Shown piece after piece: positions 1 to 7,556 of a DNA stretch of 64,000 nucleotides. The position numbers and the translations under genes were made by a program. The notes under the pieces were generated by a model that was not told where the DNA came from, ran no database searches, and saw only the letters and a program-made list of their open reading frames with translations. How positions within the stretch are numbered: the stretch's first letter is position 1; every line of letters begins with the position of its first letter. Location of the stretch: contig CADDZD010000002.1 of assembly GCA_902812385.1 (NCBI GenBank), forward strand, positions 1 through 64,000. Direction: 5' to 3'. This stretch comes from Clostridia bacterium (GTDB lineage Bacteria > Bacillota > DSM-12270 > Thermacetogeniales > Thermacetogeniaceae).

Positions 1-118
1 ACGGGCTCAAGGCACCAAGTAAAGTCCGACCTCGCTTCGCCAGCCGCTAAAGAATTAATTCGATAAAACCCATTTTCGTTCCTCTGTTGGTGACGCCGGA
101 GGCGGCGTGATCGTCTGC
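1..118. repeat. 3' remnant of a foldback repeat copy, cut by the window edge
   Basis: Noncoding. Bases 34-118 align in order with bases 484-553: a cgcttcgccagc-like segment, a gataaaacc segment, then TTTTCGTTCCTCT, ttgg, a small hairpin (ACGCCG, loop gagg, CGGCGT) and gtgat-gtctg. This looks like the right end of another copy of the repeat that begins again at 135, so two copies probably lie in tandem with the first mostly outside the window. I see no credible coding sequence here. Confidence 0.5.
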
Positions 119-244
119 CCTGAAAATGTTCAGGTTTATCCTTGCGCTTGCTCCCGGACTCCGGTTGAACTCGCTTATAACGCGTCGCAGACGGCAGCGG
201 ACCGGCTCCTATGACGCCATCCATGGCGCATAGTCGCCTAGCTC

Positions 245-340
245 CCCCGCACTCAATAGCACTTTCTCTGTAATGAGACAATTTAATAACAGCCAGTTCT
301 GAATGAACGTTAAAGGACAAAATTCCCTTTGAGTGCGGGG
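245..340. repeat. Inverted-repeat arm or MITE-like insert, 12-bp arms
   Basis: CCCCGCACTCAA (245-256) and TTGAGTGCGGGG (329-340) are perfect inverted repeats around about 70 A+T-richer bases. The shorter copy of the element at 54456-54663 has no equivalent long arm at this place. It is either a small inserted element or an expanded hairpin arm of the same structured element. No open reading frame is supported. Confidence 0.6.
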
Positions 341-388
341 TCGCTTCGGCTGCCGTTAGCTGCTCCTTCGTCAAGGGCGAGTAACAAA

Positions 389-482
389 CCAGCACTCACT
401 GCTGCTTCGTGAGCTGAAAAAGACAAAAAACGGAATTATAAAACAAAGGCTAATTATGTAACAGAGTTTCGGTGAGTGCTGG
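389..482. repeat. Second inverted-repeat arm, related to 245-340
   Basis: CCAGCACTCAC (389-399) and GTGAGTGCTGG (472-482) are perfect 11-bp inverted arms around about 70 A+T-rich bases. The arms share a GCACTCA core with the 245-340 arm, and both are followed by GGGTCGCT on the right. At the same place the 54456-54663 copy has only a short hairpin (AACCT/AGGTT), so the position of a hairpin is kept while its length differs. Confidence 0.6.
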
Positions 483-509
483 GTCGCTGCGCCAGCAAGG
501 ATAAACCGC

Positions 510-553
510 TTTTTCGTTCCTCTATTGGCGCCGCCGGAGGTGGCGTGATGGTC
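510..553. repeat. Flank motif F (shared by repeat copies)
   Basis: TTTTCGTTCCTCT, then ttgg, then a gcgcc...ggagg...ggcg hairpin and tgatggtctg. Nearly the same string occurs at 74-116, and a diverged one at 54666-54705, always on the right side of a foldback core. It therefore appears to belong to the repeat unit. Bases 554-669, between here and the permease stop, show nothing recognisable. Confidence 0.55.
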
Positions 554-669
554 TGTAGTACTGCATACCATAGAAAAGAAAACCGCATTATTCCATTCAT
601 TCAATATTTATCATCAAATTCCTGCTTATTTCGCAGCCATGTGATATTTTTTACAATAGAGCTCAGCCC

Positions 670-1599
670 TTACCTTTCCTCTCTTTCAAAAGGTAGTCCA
701 AGCTCCGCCGGGGCTCCCACACGCAGCCGCCGGTTACTGGATGTAACCAGTATCAGTACAAGGATTGTAAACAGGTAAGGGAGCATCTTCAAGTAGAAGG
801 GTGAAACGGTGATCCCGACCGCCTGTAAACGGAATCCAAGGGCCTCGATGCCACCGAAAAGGTATGCTCCCAGCAGCGCCCTGAAAGGATCCCACATTGC
901 AAAAATCACAAGGGCCACTGCAATCCATCCCCTTCCTGCCGTCATGTTCTCAAGCCATGATGGAGCATAAGCAAGAGATAGATAAGCCCCGCCGATCCCT
1001 GCCAGAACTCCTCCCAGGCATACGGCTGAATACCTGATCCTGTTGACGTTCAAGCCTGCGGCGTCGGTTGCGCCCGGATTTTCTCCCGCAGCCCTGAGGT
1101 TCAGGCCAGACGGTGTTTGATAAAGGTAGTACCAGCAGAAGGGCACTAATAGATAGGTAAGATAAACCACGGCATCATGCTGAAAAAGAATCTTCCCTAT
1201 CAAAGGAATGTGGCTTAAAAATCCTAGTTCAAAGCTTTCAAAAGGTGACGGAACCGGTGTGCCAATCATGCTCTTTCCCAGATAAGCACTGAGACCTGTT
1301 CCAAACATAGTTAGAGCAAGTCCGCTCACAACCTGGTTCGCCCGCAAGCTGACGGTCAGAACGGCATGGATGAGAGCCATAAGACCACCTGCAACCATCG
1401 CTGCCAGCAACCCCAACCAGTGGTTGCCGCTATGCACCGTTGCCATAAAACCGCTGACTGCCCCGACCAGCATCATGCCCTCCACACCCAGATTTAAGAC
1501 GCCTGCCCTTTCCGCAAACAATTCACCTAATGTGGCATAAAGAATCGGTGTGCCTGCCGTTACCGCCGCAGCAAGGACTGATACCGCAACAGATTCCAC
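670..1599 (-). CDS. Nucleoside-type ABC transporter, membrane permease (second)
   Basis: Integral membrane permease of a BmpA/Nup-type ABC importer, BPD_transp_2 family. These systems usually carry nucleosides or purine-like substrates across the cell membrane. The protein is about 309 residues, almost all hydrophobic segments. It has the family motif LGVEGMM near residue 33 and a cytoplasmic coupling loop GENPGATDAAGLNV in the middle. The start is taken as GTG at 1599, one base after the TAA of the upstream permease, with AGGAGG inside that gene's last codons. A GTG at 1629 is open but lies upstream of the ribosome site. It is the last gene of the operon. Family assignment is firm; the substrate is inferred from the family only. 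Confidence 0.9.
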   Translation of the reverse strand: MESVAVSVLAAAVTAGTPILYATLGELFAERAGVLNLGVEGMMLVGAVSGFMATVHSGNHWLGLLAAMVAGGLMALIHAVLTVSLRANQVVSGLALTMFGTGLSAYLGKSMIGTPVPSPFESFELGFLSHIPLIGKILFQHDAVVYLTYLLVPFCWYYLYQTPSGLNLRAAGENPGATDAAGLNVNRIRYSAVCLGGVLAGIGGAYLSLAYAPSWLENMTAGRGWIAVALVIFAMWDPFRALLGAYLFGGIEALGFRLQAVGITVSPFYLKMLPYLFTILVLILVTSSNRRLRVGAPAELGLPFEREER

Positions 1600-1600
1600 C

Positions 1601-2695
1601 TTACCGGTCGTTCCTCCTCTCCACCACACAAATGCGATAACGGGTTAGTACCTCTCCCGCCAGCACAAAGAAAAGGATCGCCCCCTGCAGTATGGATACG
1701 GTTGCTGCTGGAAGCCCGGCAGACTGCATGGTGTAACCACCTACCAGAAAGCCACCAAAGAGGAAAGAAACCACCATAATCGCCCACGGGTTTAACTTGC
1801 CGAGCCAAGCAACAATGATAGCCGTGTAACCATAACCGGCTGAAATGGATTCCTGGAGACGGTGCGTTATCTCGGCCACTTCACAATAACCGGCCAGGCC
1901 GCTCAATCCACCGCTGAGCAGCATAACCAGGAGTATATTTTTTACGACATTTATCCCGGCGTATTTCGCCGCCTTTTGGCTTTCGCCGATGACGCGGATC
2001 TCATAACCCCAAACGGTATGTTTCAGGATAATGTAGATAACAACCGCGGCCGCCAGAGCAAGAAACACCCCGGCATGGATTCTGGTATTTCCCAGGGTTG
2101 GAAGGGTGGCGGCACTGGAAAATTGTGCAGTAAGGGGAAAATTATAACCCTGCGGGTCCCGCCAGGGTCCGTAAACCAGCGAATCCACCCAGAGAATGGC
2201 CACATAATTAAGCATGAGGGTTGTGAGAGTCTCGTTAACACCGAGAAAAGCGCGGAGAACAGCAGGCAGCAATCCCCAAACAGCACCTCCGGCAAACCCG
2301 GCCAAGAGCATCCCCGGCATTACCAGATACATGGGGGCATGGGGAAAGGAAAGAGCCACCCAGCTGGCGGCAAAGGCCCCCATATAAAACTGGCCTTCTG
2401 CTCCAATGTTCCAAAGCAGCATGCGGAAGGCCAGCGCCACCGCCAAACCCGTCATCAATAAAGGAATGGCATTGACGACGCATTCCGAAAGGCCAAAAAC
2501 GGAACCAAACGCCCCTTTAAACATGACACCGTAAACTTTCCAGGGATTGTTTCCTGTCAGACTGAGAAATACCGCTCCTACGAGCAATGCCAGAACAATG
2601 GAGGTAAAGGGGATAAGCAGAGAGATCCACGGTGATGTATGAATCTGTTTTTCGACTCTGAGTCTAAAGCGATTTACGAACCGGCTATTGCTCAT
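1601..2695 (-). CDS. Nucleoside-type ABC transporter, membrane permease (first)
   Basis: Partner permease to the gene at 670-1599, 364 residues, BPD_transp_2 family. A short basic N-terminus (about 30 residues) leads into many hydrophobic segments. The conserved NIGAEGQFYMGA motif sits near residues 95-106, and a coupling loop GESQKAAKYAGINV near residue 237. Its ATG overlaps the stop of the upstream ATPase gene by four bases, so the two are probably translationally coupled. The two permeases form the heterodimeric channel that receives substrate from the BMP-type lipoprotein. The order lipoprotein, ATPase, permease, permease is standard for this transporter class. Confidence 0.9.
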   Translation of the reverse strand: MSNSRFVNRFRLRVEKQIHTSPWISLLIPFTSIVLALLVGAVFLSLTGNNPWKVYGVMFKGAFGSVFGLSECVVNAIPLLMTGLAVALAFRMLLWNIGAEGQFYMGAFAASWVALSFPHAPMYLVMPGMLLAGFAGGAVWGLLPAVLRAFLGVNETLTTLMLNYVAILWVDSLVYGPWRDPQGYNFPLTAQFSSAATLPTLGNTRIHAGVFLALAAAVVIYIILKHTVWGYEIRVIGESQKAAKYAGINVVKNILLVMLLSGGLSGLAGYCEVAEITHRLQESISAGYGYTAIIVAWLGKLNPWAIMVVSFLFGGFLVGGYTMQSAGLPAATVSILQGAILFFVLAGEVLTRYRICVVERRNDR

Positions 2696-4221
2696 GCTCT
2701 CCGGCCCTCCACTGTCAGAGCACCCACCATCATCAGGCCCAGTTTCTCGATCTCTGCCTCTCGGGCCGGAACAACACCCATCAGCTCACCCCGGAAAAGA
2801 ACCGCAATCCGGTCCGACAGGGTAAGAAGCTCATCGAGATCCTCGGACACCAGGAGGATGGCCGTTCCGGCATTGGAGAGTTCAATCAGCAGGCGGTATA
2901 CTGCCTCAGTAGCACCGACATCCAGTCCCCGCACCGGGTATGAAGCAACAATCAGTTTAGGCTGCAAAGATATCTCTCGAGCCAGGAGGAGGCGCTGCAG
3001 GTTGCCCCCTGATAACATCCTGACAGGATAGCTCAGGTCTGAAACCTGAATGTTGAACTCGGATACCAGGCGGCTGGCCTTTTCTCTCGCTACGCGGTGA
3101 TTTAAAAAGGGGCCTCGCCTGATTGGCGGCTTACGGTAGTCTTTCAAAATCACGTTATCATAAAGATCCAGGTTGGAAACCAGTCCCGTGCCCAGCCGGT
3201 CTTCTGGAACACTGCTGACCCCGGCTTCAATAAAACGGGAGGCGGGTTGATTTGTGAGATCCTGGCCTCCGACAATAACCCTCCCACCGGCAACAGGCCT
3301 GAGACCGGTGACGGCCTCTGCTAACTCCCTCTGACCGTTGCCTGCTATGCCGGCAATGCCCAATATTTCACCGGCATGCACCTCCAGCGAAAGATTTTTG
3401 AGGGCAGGAATGCCACCGTCACCAACAACGCTGATCCCTTCCAGGCGCAAAACGGCGGGACCGATGTCATGAGAAGGATTTGTCGTACAGAAAAGAACAT
3501 CTCTTTCCACCATCATTCTGGTCAGTTCTCGCTCATCTACATCCTTCTTAAAGACCGTTCCCACGTTTCTGCCCTTCCTGAGGACAGTAATGCGGTCAGC
3601 CGCTTCCATAACTTCCTGCAATTTATGTGTAATCAATATAATTGAACGACCGTTATCAGCCATTTGACGTAGTGTCTGAAAGAGTTCTCTGACATTCTGA
3701 GGGGTTAAAACAGCCGTGGGTTCATCCAGGATCAGAACATCGGCACCCCGGTAAAGAAGCTTCAGGATTTCGATGCGCTGCTTCTCGCCTACCGATAACT
3801 GCCATACCTTAGCCCAGGGATCGATGGTTATTCCGTAGCTTTGTGCGAACCGGGCGATTCTATCGGCGAATTCCCTGCGATTTAAATAAAACTGCAGCCT
3901 GCCTGTGGTACCAAGGATAATATTTTCAGCCACACTGAAGGGCTCCACCAGGCGAAAATGCTGGTGCACCATCCCTATTCCGTGCTTCAGGGCTTCCCGC
4001 GGCGAACGCAGGTTAACCTTTTTCCCCCGGATGCGGATCTCGCCGTTATCGGGCCGGTAAAAACCGCTCAGGATACTCATCAGGGTGCTTTTGCCGGCTC
4101 CGTTCTCCCCCAACAGGGCATGGATTTCCCCCCTGTAAACCTGAAAGTTCACTTTATAGTTTGCCGTGATACCGGGAAATCGTTTGGTTATCGACCGCAT
4201 ATCCACCAGGACCTCGGACAC
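2692..4221 (-). CDS. Nucleoside-type ABC transporter, duplicated ATP-binding subunit
   Basis: Energy-coupling ATPase with two fused ABC domains, about 509 residues, similar in layout to RbsA and to the ATPases of BMP-type nucleoside importers. The first half has Walker A GENGAGKST (residues 38-46), signature LSVGEKQR and Walker B LILDEPTAVL. The second half has a degenerate Walker A (GIAGNGQRE, lacking GKST), signature LSGGNLQR and a D-loop region RGLDVGA. A degenerate second site is normal in this family. The start is GTG at 4221 because AGGAGG lies seven bases upstream; the frame is open further up from a TTG at 4272 without such a site. Confidence 0.93.
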   Translation of the reverse strand: MSEVLVDMRSITKRFPGITANYKVNFQVYRGEIHALLGENGAGKSTLMSILSGFYRPDNGEIRIRGKKVNLRSPREALKHGIGMVHQHFRLVEPFSVAENIILGTTGRLQFYLNRREFADRIARFAQSYGITIDPWAKVWQLSVGEKQRIEILKLLYRGADVLILDEPTAVLTPQNVRELFQTLRQMADNGRSIILITHKLQEVMEAADRITVLRKGRNVGTVFKKDVDERELTRMMVERDVLFCTTNPSHDIGPAVLRLEGISVVGDGGIPALKNLSLEVHAGEILGIAGIAGNGQRELAEAVTGLRPVAGGRVIVGGQDLTNQPASRFIEAGVSSVPEDRLGTGLVSNLDLYDNVILKDYRKPPIRRGPFLNHRVAREKASRLVSEFNIQVSDLSYPVRMLSGGNLQRLLLAREISLQPKLIVASYPVRGLDVGATEAVYRLLIELSNAGTAILLVSEDLDELLTLSDRIAVLFRGELMGVVPAREAEIEKLGLMMVGALTVEGRRA

Positions 4222-4242
4222 TGCTAAACCTCCTAAAAATCC

Positions 4243-4274
4243 GGTTGCTGGCAGAACTCCTGCTGCCAGCAACC
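4243..4274 (-). terminator. Intra-operon stem-loop between lipoprotein and ATPase genes
   Basis: A perfect 12-bp stem (GGTTGCTGGCAG/CTGCCAGCAACC, 4243-4254 and 4263-4274) lies between the lipoprotein stop and the ATPase ribosome site. On the transcribed strand it is followed by only a short T-rich stretch. Such hairpins often protect or partly terminate the mRNA so that the binding protein is made in excess over the membrane parts. That role is inferred. Confidence 0.6.
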
Positions 4275-4295
4275 CTCCATCCCCTTATTTCTCAG

Positions 4296-5408
4296 CTATT
4301 TCTTAGCGGGAATGGTACCCTGTACCCCTTCTACGAACCAGTCGAAGCTGAGCATGGCCTGGTCGGTCATCCTTTCCCCATCCTTGACCCTTATCTCACC
4401 CTTCTGGTCCTTGATGGGGCCTGTGAACACATCCCATTTACCCGATAAAATCAACTGTTTCTTCTCTTCTACAAGCTTCCTGACATCTTCCGGAACAGCC
4501 TTGCTGAATGGTGCCAGTCCTACAATCCCGTCCGACATTGGTCCCCAATATTGGCTGCTCTTCCACTTGCCTTCCTTGATCTCATTAATTACTTTCACGT
4601 AATAAGGACCCCAGTTCCAAACCGGTGCCGTTAAGAAAGCCTTCGGGGCATACTTCGACATATCGCTGTTATAACCGATACCGTAGGCACCCTTTTCCTC
4701 CGCAGCCTGCATCGGACCTGGCGAATCCTGGTGCTGCGTGATAATGTCGCACCCCTGCTCAAGCAGACTTTTTGCAGCATCTTTTTCCAGGGCCGGGTTT
4801 AGCCAGGTATTGGTCCAGACCACATTGACAGTGGCCTTCGGGTTGACTGCACGCACCCCAAGGGTAAAGGCGTTAATTCCCCTTACCACCTCGGGAATCG
4901 GAAAAGCGGCCACATAGCCGATTTTGTTTGTCTTCGTCATCTTGCCGGCTACAATTCCGGAGAGATAGCGGGCCTGGTACATTCGCCCGAAGTAAGTACC
5001 TACGTTCGGTGCTGTTTTATATCCGGAGCAATGCAGGAAAATAATGTTAGGGTACTTCTTGGCGACGTTGATTATCCCATCCATATAGCCAAAACTTGTG
5101 GCAAAAATAACCTTGTACCCTTCCTGCACAAGCTGAGTTGCCACCTTTTCGCCGTCAACCTCAGGCACTTTTTCGACTATTTTCGTCTCGATATCGGGAA
5201 CGTGCTGCTCCAGATACTTACGCCCCTGCTCATGAGCGTAAGTCCAACCTGCATCGCCAACCGGACCTATGTAAATGAAAGCCACCTTCAGCTTTTCTTT
5301 TCCTTCACTGGCGGTAGGCTGGGTCGTTGACTTGCCGCATCCCATTAACCCCAAAGTCAGGATAAAAATTAAAAGAACCCAAAAAGCAACTCTTCTTAAT
5401 TTAAGCAT
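4296..5408 (-). CDS. BMP-family substrate-binding lipoprotein
   Basis: Extracytoplasmic solute-binding protein of the basic membrane protein (BmpA/Med, PnrA-like) family, 370 residues. These lipoproteins bind nucleosides in the characterised members. A signal sequence with a lysine/arginine start and hydrophobic core ends in the lipobox LMGC (Cys near residue 24), followed by a Ser/Thr-rich linker. The mature domain opens with KLKVAFIYIGPVGDAGWTYA, the usual start of this family. The ATG has GGAGGG seven bases upstream. It is the first gene of the four-gene transporter operon. Confidence 0.92.
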   Translation of the reverse strand: MLKLRRVAFWVLLIFILTLGLMGCGKSTTQPTASEGKEKLKVAFIYIGPVGDAGWTYAHEQGRKYLEQHVPDIETKIVEKVPEVDGEKVATQLVQEGYKVIFATSFGYMDGIINVAKKYPNIIFLHCSGYKTAPNVGTYFGRMYQARYLSGIVAGKMTKTNKIGYVAAFPIPEVVRGINAFTLGVRAVNPKATVNVVWTNTWLNPALEKDAAKSLLEQGCDIITQHQDSPGPMQAAEEKGAYGIGYNSDMSKYAPKAFLTAPVWNWGPYYVKVINEIKEGKWKSSQYWGPMSDGIVGLAPFSKAVPEDVRKLVEEKKQLILSGKWDVFTGPIKDQKGEIRVKDGERMTDQAMLSFDWFVEGVQGTIPAKK

Positions 5409-5464
5409 TTTTTAACCCTCCGTAGCCCTCCATATGTTATTGACCTCATATTTACAAGGCGCTT

Positions 5465-5516
5465 AAACCTAACAGGCTCTCACCTCCAACGCCACGCAAC
5501 AACCCGGGTTAGGTTT
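5465..5516 (-). promoter_or_regulatory. Stem in the 5' leader of the BMP transporter operon
   Basis: AAACCTAAC and GTTAGGTTT (5465-5473 and 5508-5516) form a perfect 9-bp stem enclosing 34 bases. It lies about 60 bases upstream of the lipoprotein start, within the transcribed leader. I do not recognise a known purine or nucleoside riboswitch core. It may be a regulatory or stabilising structure. Confidence 0.35.
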
Positions 5517-5587
5517 GATAGATTTAATTTCCTTACAAGAACACAACTCGATCCGGATCAATTAAATTAAAAAATAAACAAAAAACA

Positions 5588-5615
5588 AATATAAACTTTC
5601 TATAAAGTTCGACAA
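5588..5615 (-). promoter_or_regulatory. Candidate sigma-A promoter for the BMP transporter operon
   Basis: On the minus strand TTGTCG and TATATT are separated by 16 bases (5610-5615 and 5588-5593) in a very A+T-rich stretch. This is the best vegetative promoter match between yggU and the lipoprotein gene and would give a leader of about 170 bases. Confidence 0.45.
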
Positions 5616-5685
5616 ACTCCTTCATCAATTAAATAAAAAAGCTTTTTGAAATTAGACAACGTTTAGTGGGCCAGAACCCCTTTGT

Positions 5686-5991
5686 TTAAGGTTCGGGTTT
5701 GGGTAAGCCAGGTAGTAGTGCAACCACATCCTTAAGGGGCACTCCCTTTATTTCCACCAACTTTACCCTTCCCGTCTCTCCTCTGAGGATGGTAATATTC
5801 CGGGCTCCACACCTAAATACCTCACCCAAAAATTTCTTGAGCATCCTGTTGGCCTCACCCTCCACCGGTGGGGCGGTCAATTTAACCTTCAGGTGCTCAT
5901 CAAATATTCCGACTATCTCATTTTTCGCAGAGCGGGGCTGTACCTTTACCTGAATCCGGACACCCTGCCCGGTTGAAGTGATCCAGGACAT
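5686..5991 (-). CDS. DUF167 / YggU family protein
   Basis: Small conserved protein of the YggU (DUF167) family, 101 residues, of unknown biochemical role. The family hallmarks are visible: VQPRSAKNEIVG near residue 17, then LKVKLTAPPVEGEANRMLKKFL, and ILRGETGRVKLVEIKG towards the end. It lies three bases after the yggT stop, so it is the last gene of the sepF-proC-yggT-yggU block. This arrangement is widespread in Firmicutes near division genes, but no function follows from that alone. Confidence 0.88.
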   Translation of the reverse strand: MSWITSTGQGVRIQVKVQPRSAKNEIVGIFDEHLKVKLTAPPVEGEANRMLKKFLGEVFRCGARNITILRGETGRVKLVEIKGVPLKDVVALLPGLPKPEP

Positions 5992-5994
5992 TCC

Positions 5995-6285
5995 TTAAAC
6001 CCCCAGATAACGCAAGAGTTCGCTTACAAGATAAATGACTGCCGATCTCGCTATCTCCAGGCCAATGATGGCTAAAAAAGGGGAAAAGTCAACTCCCAGG
6101 CTTGTGACCGGCAGGATACGCCGGCACAGATCCAGGGCCGGTTCTGTCACCCTGTATATAAAACCAAGCACCGGGTGATACTTGCGAGGGCGTATGAAGG
6201 ATAAAAAAACTCTGGCCAGGATCAACCAGATGTAGATTTCAATGGCCAATGAAATTACAGTAACTGCCATCCTGGAGAAGCTCAT
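5995..6285 (-). CDS. YggT family membrane protein
   Basis: YggT-family protein of 96 residues with two hydrophobic segments (about 8-30 and 65-88) joined by the conserved stretch ARVFLSFIRPRKYHPVLGFIYRV, which contains the family's YHP and proline-rich turn. It is a predicted cell-membrane protein. In several bacteria it sits next to sepF and has been linked to cell shape, division or osmotic stress; that is family knowledge and not shown here. The start ATG overlaps the proC stop by four bases. Confidence 0.88.
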   Translation of the reverse strand: MSFSRMAVTVISLAIEIYIWLILARVFLSFIRPRKYHPVLGFIYRVTEPALDLCRRILPVTSLGVDFSPFLAIIGLEIARSAVIYLVSELLRYLGV

Positions 6286-7052
6286 GACTGCAACTCCCCG
6301 GATTTTATTGCAGCAGCCTCTACGGCACTCATCAGAAGACCCCGCAAACCACCCTTTTCCAAAACATGCAGCCCGGTGATGGTGCTCCCGCCTGGAGAAG
6401 AAACCATGTCTTTAAGCTGTCCCGGGTGACTGCCTCCTGACTGCAGCATCCTGGCAGTACCAAGCACTGTCTGTACGGCCAGGTCCACAGCTATCCGCCT
6501 CGGAAGCCCCATTTTCACTCCTCCGTCGGCCAGCGCCTCTACAATAACGGCAATGTAAGCAGGCCCACACCCGCTGAGACCTGTTACCGCATTCATGTTT
6601 CCCTCGGGAAGTGTCACTACCCTGCCCACTGCACTGAACAGTTCTTCTGCCAGCTGCCTTTCTGCCTCTCCTGCAAACCTGCCCAGAGCGAGGGCCGTCA
6701 CCCCTTCGCCGATCAATGCCGGAAGATTGGGCATTGCCCTGATGACCGGGGTCCCCTCGGGAAGATGGGTCTCCAGGTAAGCCAGCTGAATCCCCGCCGC
6801 GACCGAAATCAGTAAATTATCGCTTGTGACAAGGGGATTTATCTCTTCCAAAACTGTTCTGACCGCAGCCGGTTTTACTGCACAAACCACAACGCCGGCA
6901 GTCTTTACCACATCCCGGTTGTCCCGGGTAGCTTTAACGGGGAACCTCTTAGCAAGCGCATCCAGTTGTGCCTGCTCCAGATCACTGACTATCACATCTC
7001 GGGGTGCCACAAGACCTGTATTTATGAAACCCGCCACGAGGGCGCTTCCCAT
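6282..7052 (-). CDS. proC: Pyrroline-5-carboxylate reductase
   Basis: ProC, last step of proline synthesis, reducing pyrroline-5-carboxylate with NAD(P)H. Conserved parts include VVCAVKP, the AMPNLPALIGEGVTAL block, and the C-terminal TGLSGCGPAYIAVIVEALADGGV and SPGGSTITGLHVLEKG signatures. The coordinates begin at the first ordinary start codon, ATG 7052, but this removes the first Rossmann strand. The in-frame codons just upstream (7053-7082) read KKIGVIGAGA, exactly the missing dinucleotide-binding motif, and contain no ATG, GTG or TTG. ATA at 7076 is one possible start. The gene follows the sepF stop (7087) directly. Confidence 0.9.
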   Translation of the reverse strand: MGSALVAGFINTGLVAPRDVIVSDLEQAQLDALAKRFPVKATRDNRDVVKTAGVVVCAVKPAAVRTVLEEINPLVTSDNLLISVAAGIQLAYLETHLPEGTPVIRAMPNLPALIGEGVTALALGRFAGEAERQLAEELFSAVGRVVTLPEGNMNAVTGLSGCGPAYIAVIVEALADGGVKMGLPRRIAVDLAVQTVLGTARMLQSGGSHPGQLKDMVSSPGGSTITGLHVLEKGGLRGLLMSAVEAAAIKSGELQS

Positions 7053-7086
7053 GGCACCTGCACCAATTACACCTATCTTTTTCCTG

Positions 7087-7533
7087 CTACCGATCTCTGA
7101 TACCCCCCTGGTCTAGTTTGTGAAAAAATCTCTCCCGAAGATCGCCGGGGATTTCACCGGAATGAACCGAAACATTACTCGGAACGAAGAGAAATGTCTG
7201 AGCCGTAACCTTGAGTGTGCTCCCGTTTAAGGCCAGAATGGCACCGCTTAAAAAGTCAATAATGCGCTGAGCAATATCCTTCGGGGTATTTTCAAAGTTT
7301 ACTATAACCGGTTTCCGGTTTTTTAAATATCCCACCAGTTTTTCTGACTCTTCGAAGGTCAAAGGCTTCACAACGATAATCTTCATCTCAGGAGCGGAAT
7401 GAAGGCTTAAGACCGCACCCTTATTACTCCGGCTGCGAACCTCTACGGGTTGGAGTTCCTCTTCTTCTTCCTCCTCATAATTATCGGATAAACCGATAAA
7501 GTTCATAAATTTCTCAAACCATCCGATACTCAA
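7087..7533 (-). CDS. sepF: Cell division protein SepF
   Basis: SepF, a cytoplasmic division protein that binds the FtsZ C-terminal tail and the membrane and helps anchor and bundle FtsZ, 148 residues. It has an N-terminal amphipathic stretch (WFEKFMNFIGL), an acidic linker with a run of glutamates near residues 20-27, then the SepF core from about residue 50. The core has the typical RKPVIVNFENTP and IIDFLSGAILALNG motifs. The start is a TTG at 7533 preceded by GGGGGTG. The neighbouring proC, yggT and yggS genes match the common SepF neighbourhood. Confidence 0.92.
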   Translation of the reverse strand: MSIGWFEKFMNFIGLSDNYEEEEEEELQPVEVRSRSNKGAVLSLHSAPEMKIIVVKPLTFEESEKLVGYLKNRKPVIVNFENTPKDIAQRIIDFLSGAILALNGSTLKVTAQTFLFVPSNVSVHSGEIPGDLRERFFHKLDQGGIRDR

Positions 7534-7556
7534 AAGGCCACACCCCCGTTGTTGTT

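Larger units (their letters stand above)
135..505. repeat. Foldback structured repeat element, copy 1 (expanded arms)
   Basis: A noncoding element that can fold into one large branched hairpin. The ends TTTATCCTTGC (135-145) and GCAAGGATAAA (495-505) are perfect inverted arms. Inside, AACTCGC (168-174) can pair with GCGAGT (377-382), and ACGGCAGC (191-198) with GCTGCCGT further in. An apical hairpin at 209-233 has arms CTATG/CATAG and CGCCA/TGGCG around the loop TCCA. Two long side arms, 245-340 and 389-482, are listed separately. A shorter relative lies at 54456-54663. The matching helices, not protein coding, are what is conserved. It could be a structured RNA, a non-autonomous foldback element or a recombination target; the function is unknown. 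Confidence 0.7.

Noticed and set aside
371-778. Overlapping ORFs on both strands in the left repeat
   Set aside because: They run through inverted arms and into the permease end, lack ribosome sites and family motifs, and are explained by the foldback element.
1862-2461. Plus-strand ORF of 199 codons opposite the first permease
   Set aside because: Antisense shadow of a clear membrane permease with full family motifs.
5409-5685. Purine riboswitch before the nucleoside transporter
   Set aside because: I could not find the conserved loop sequences of the purine aptamer; only a simple stem is present.
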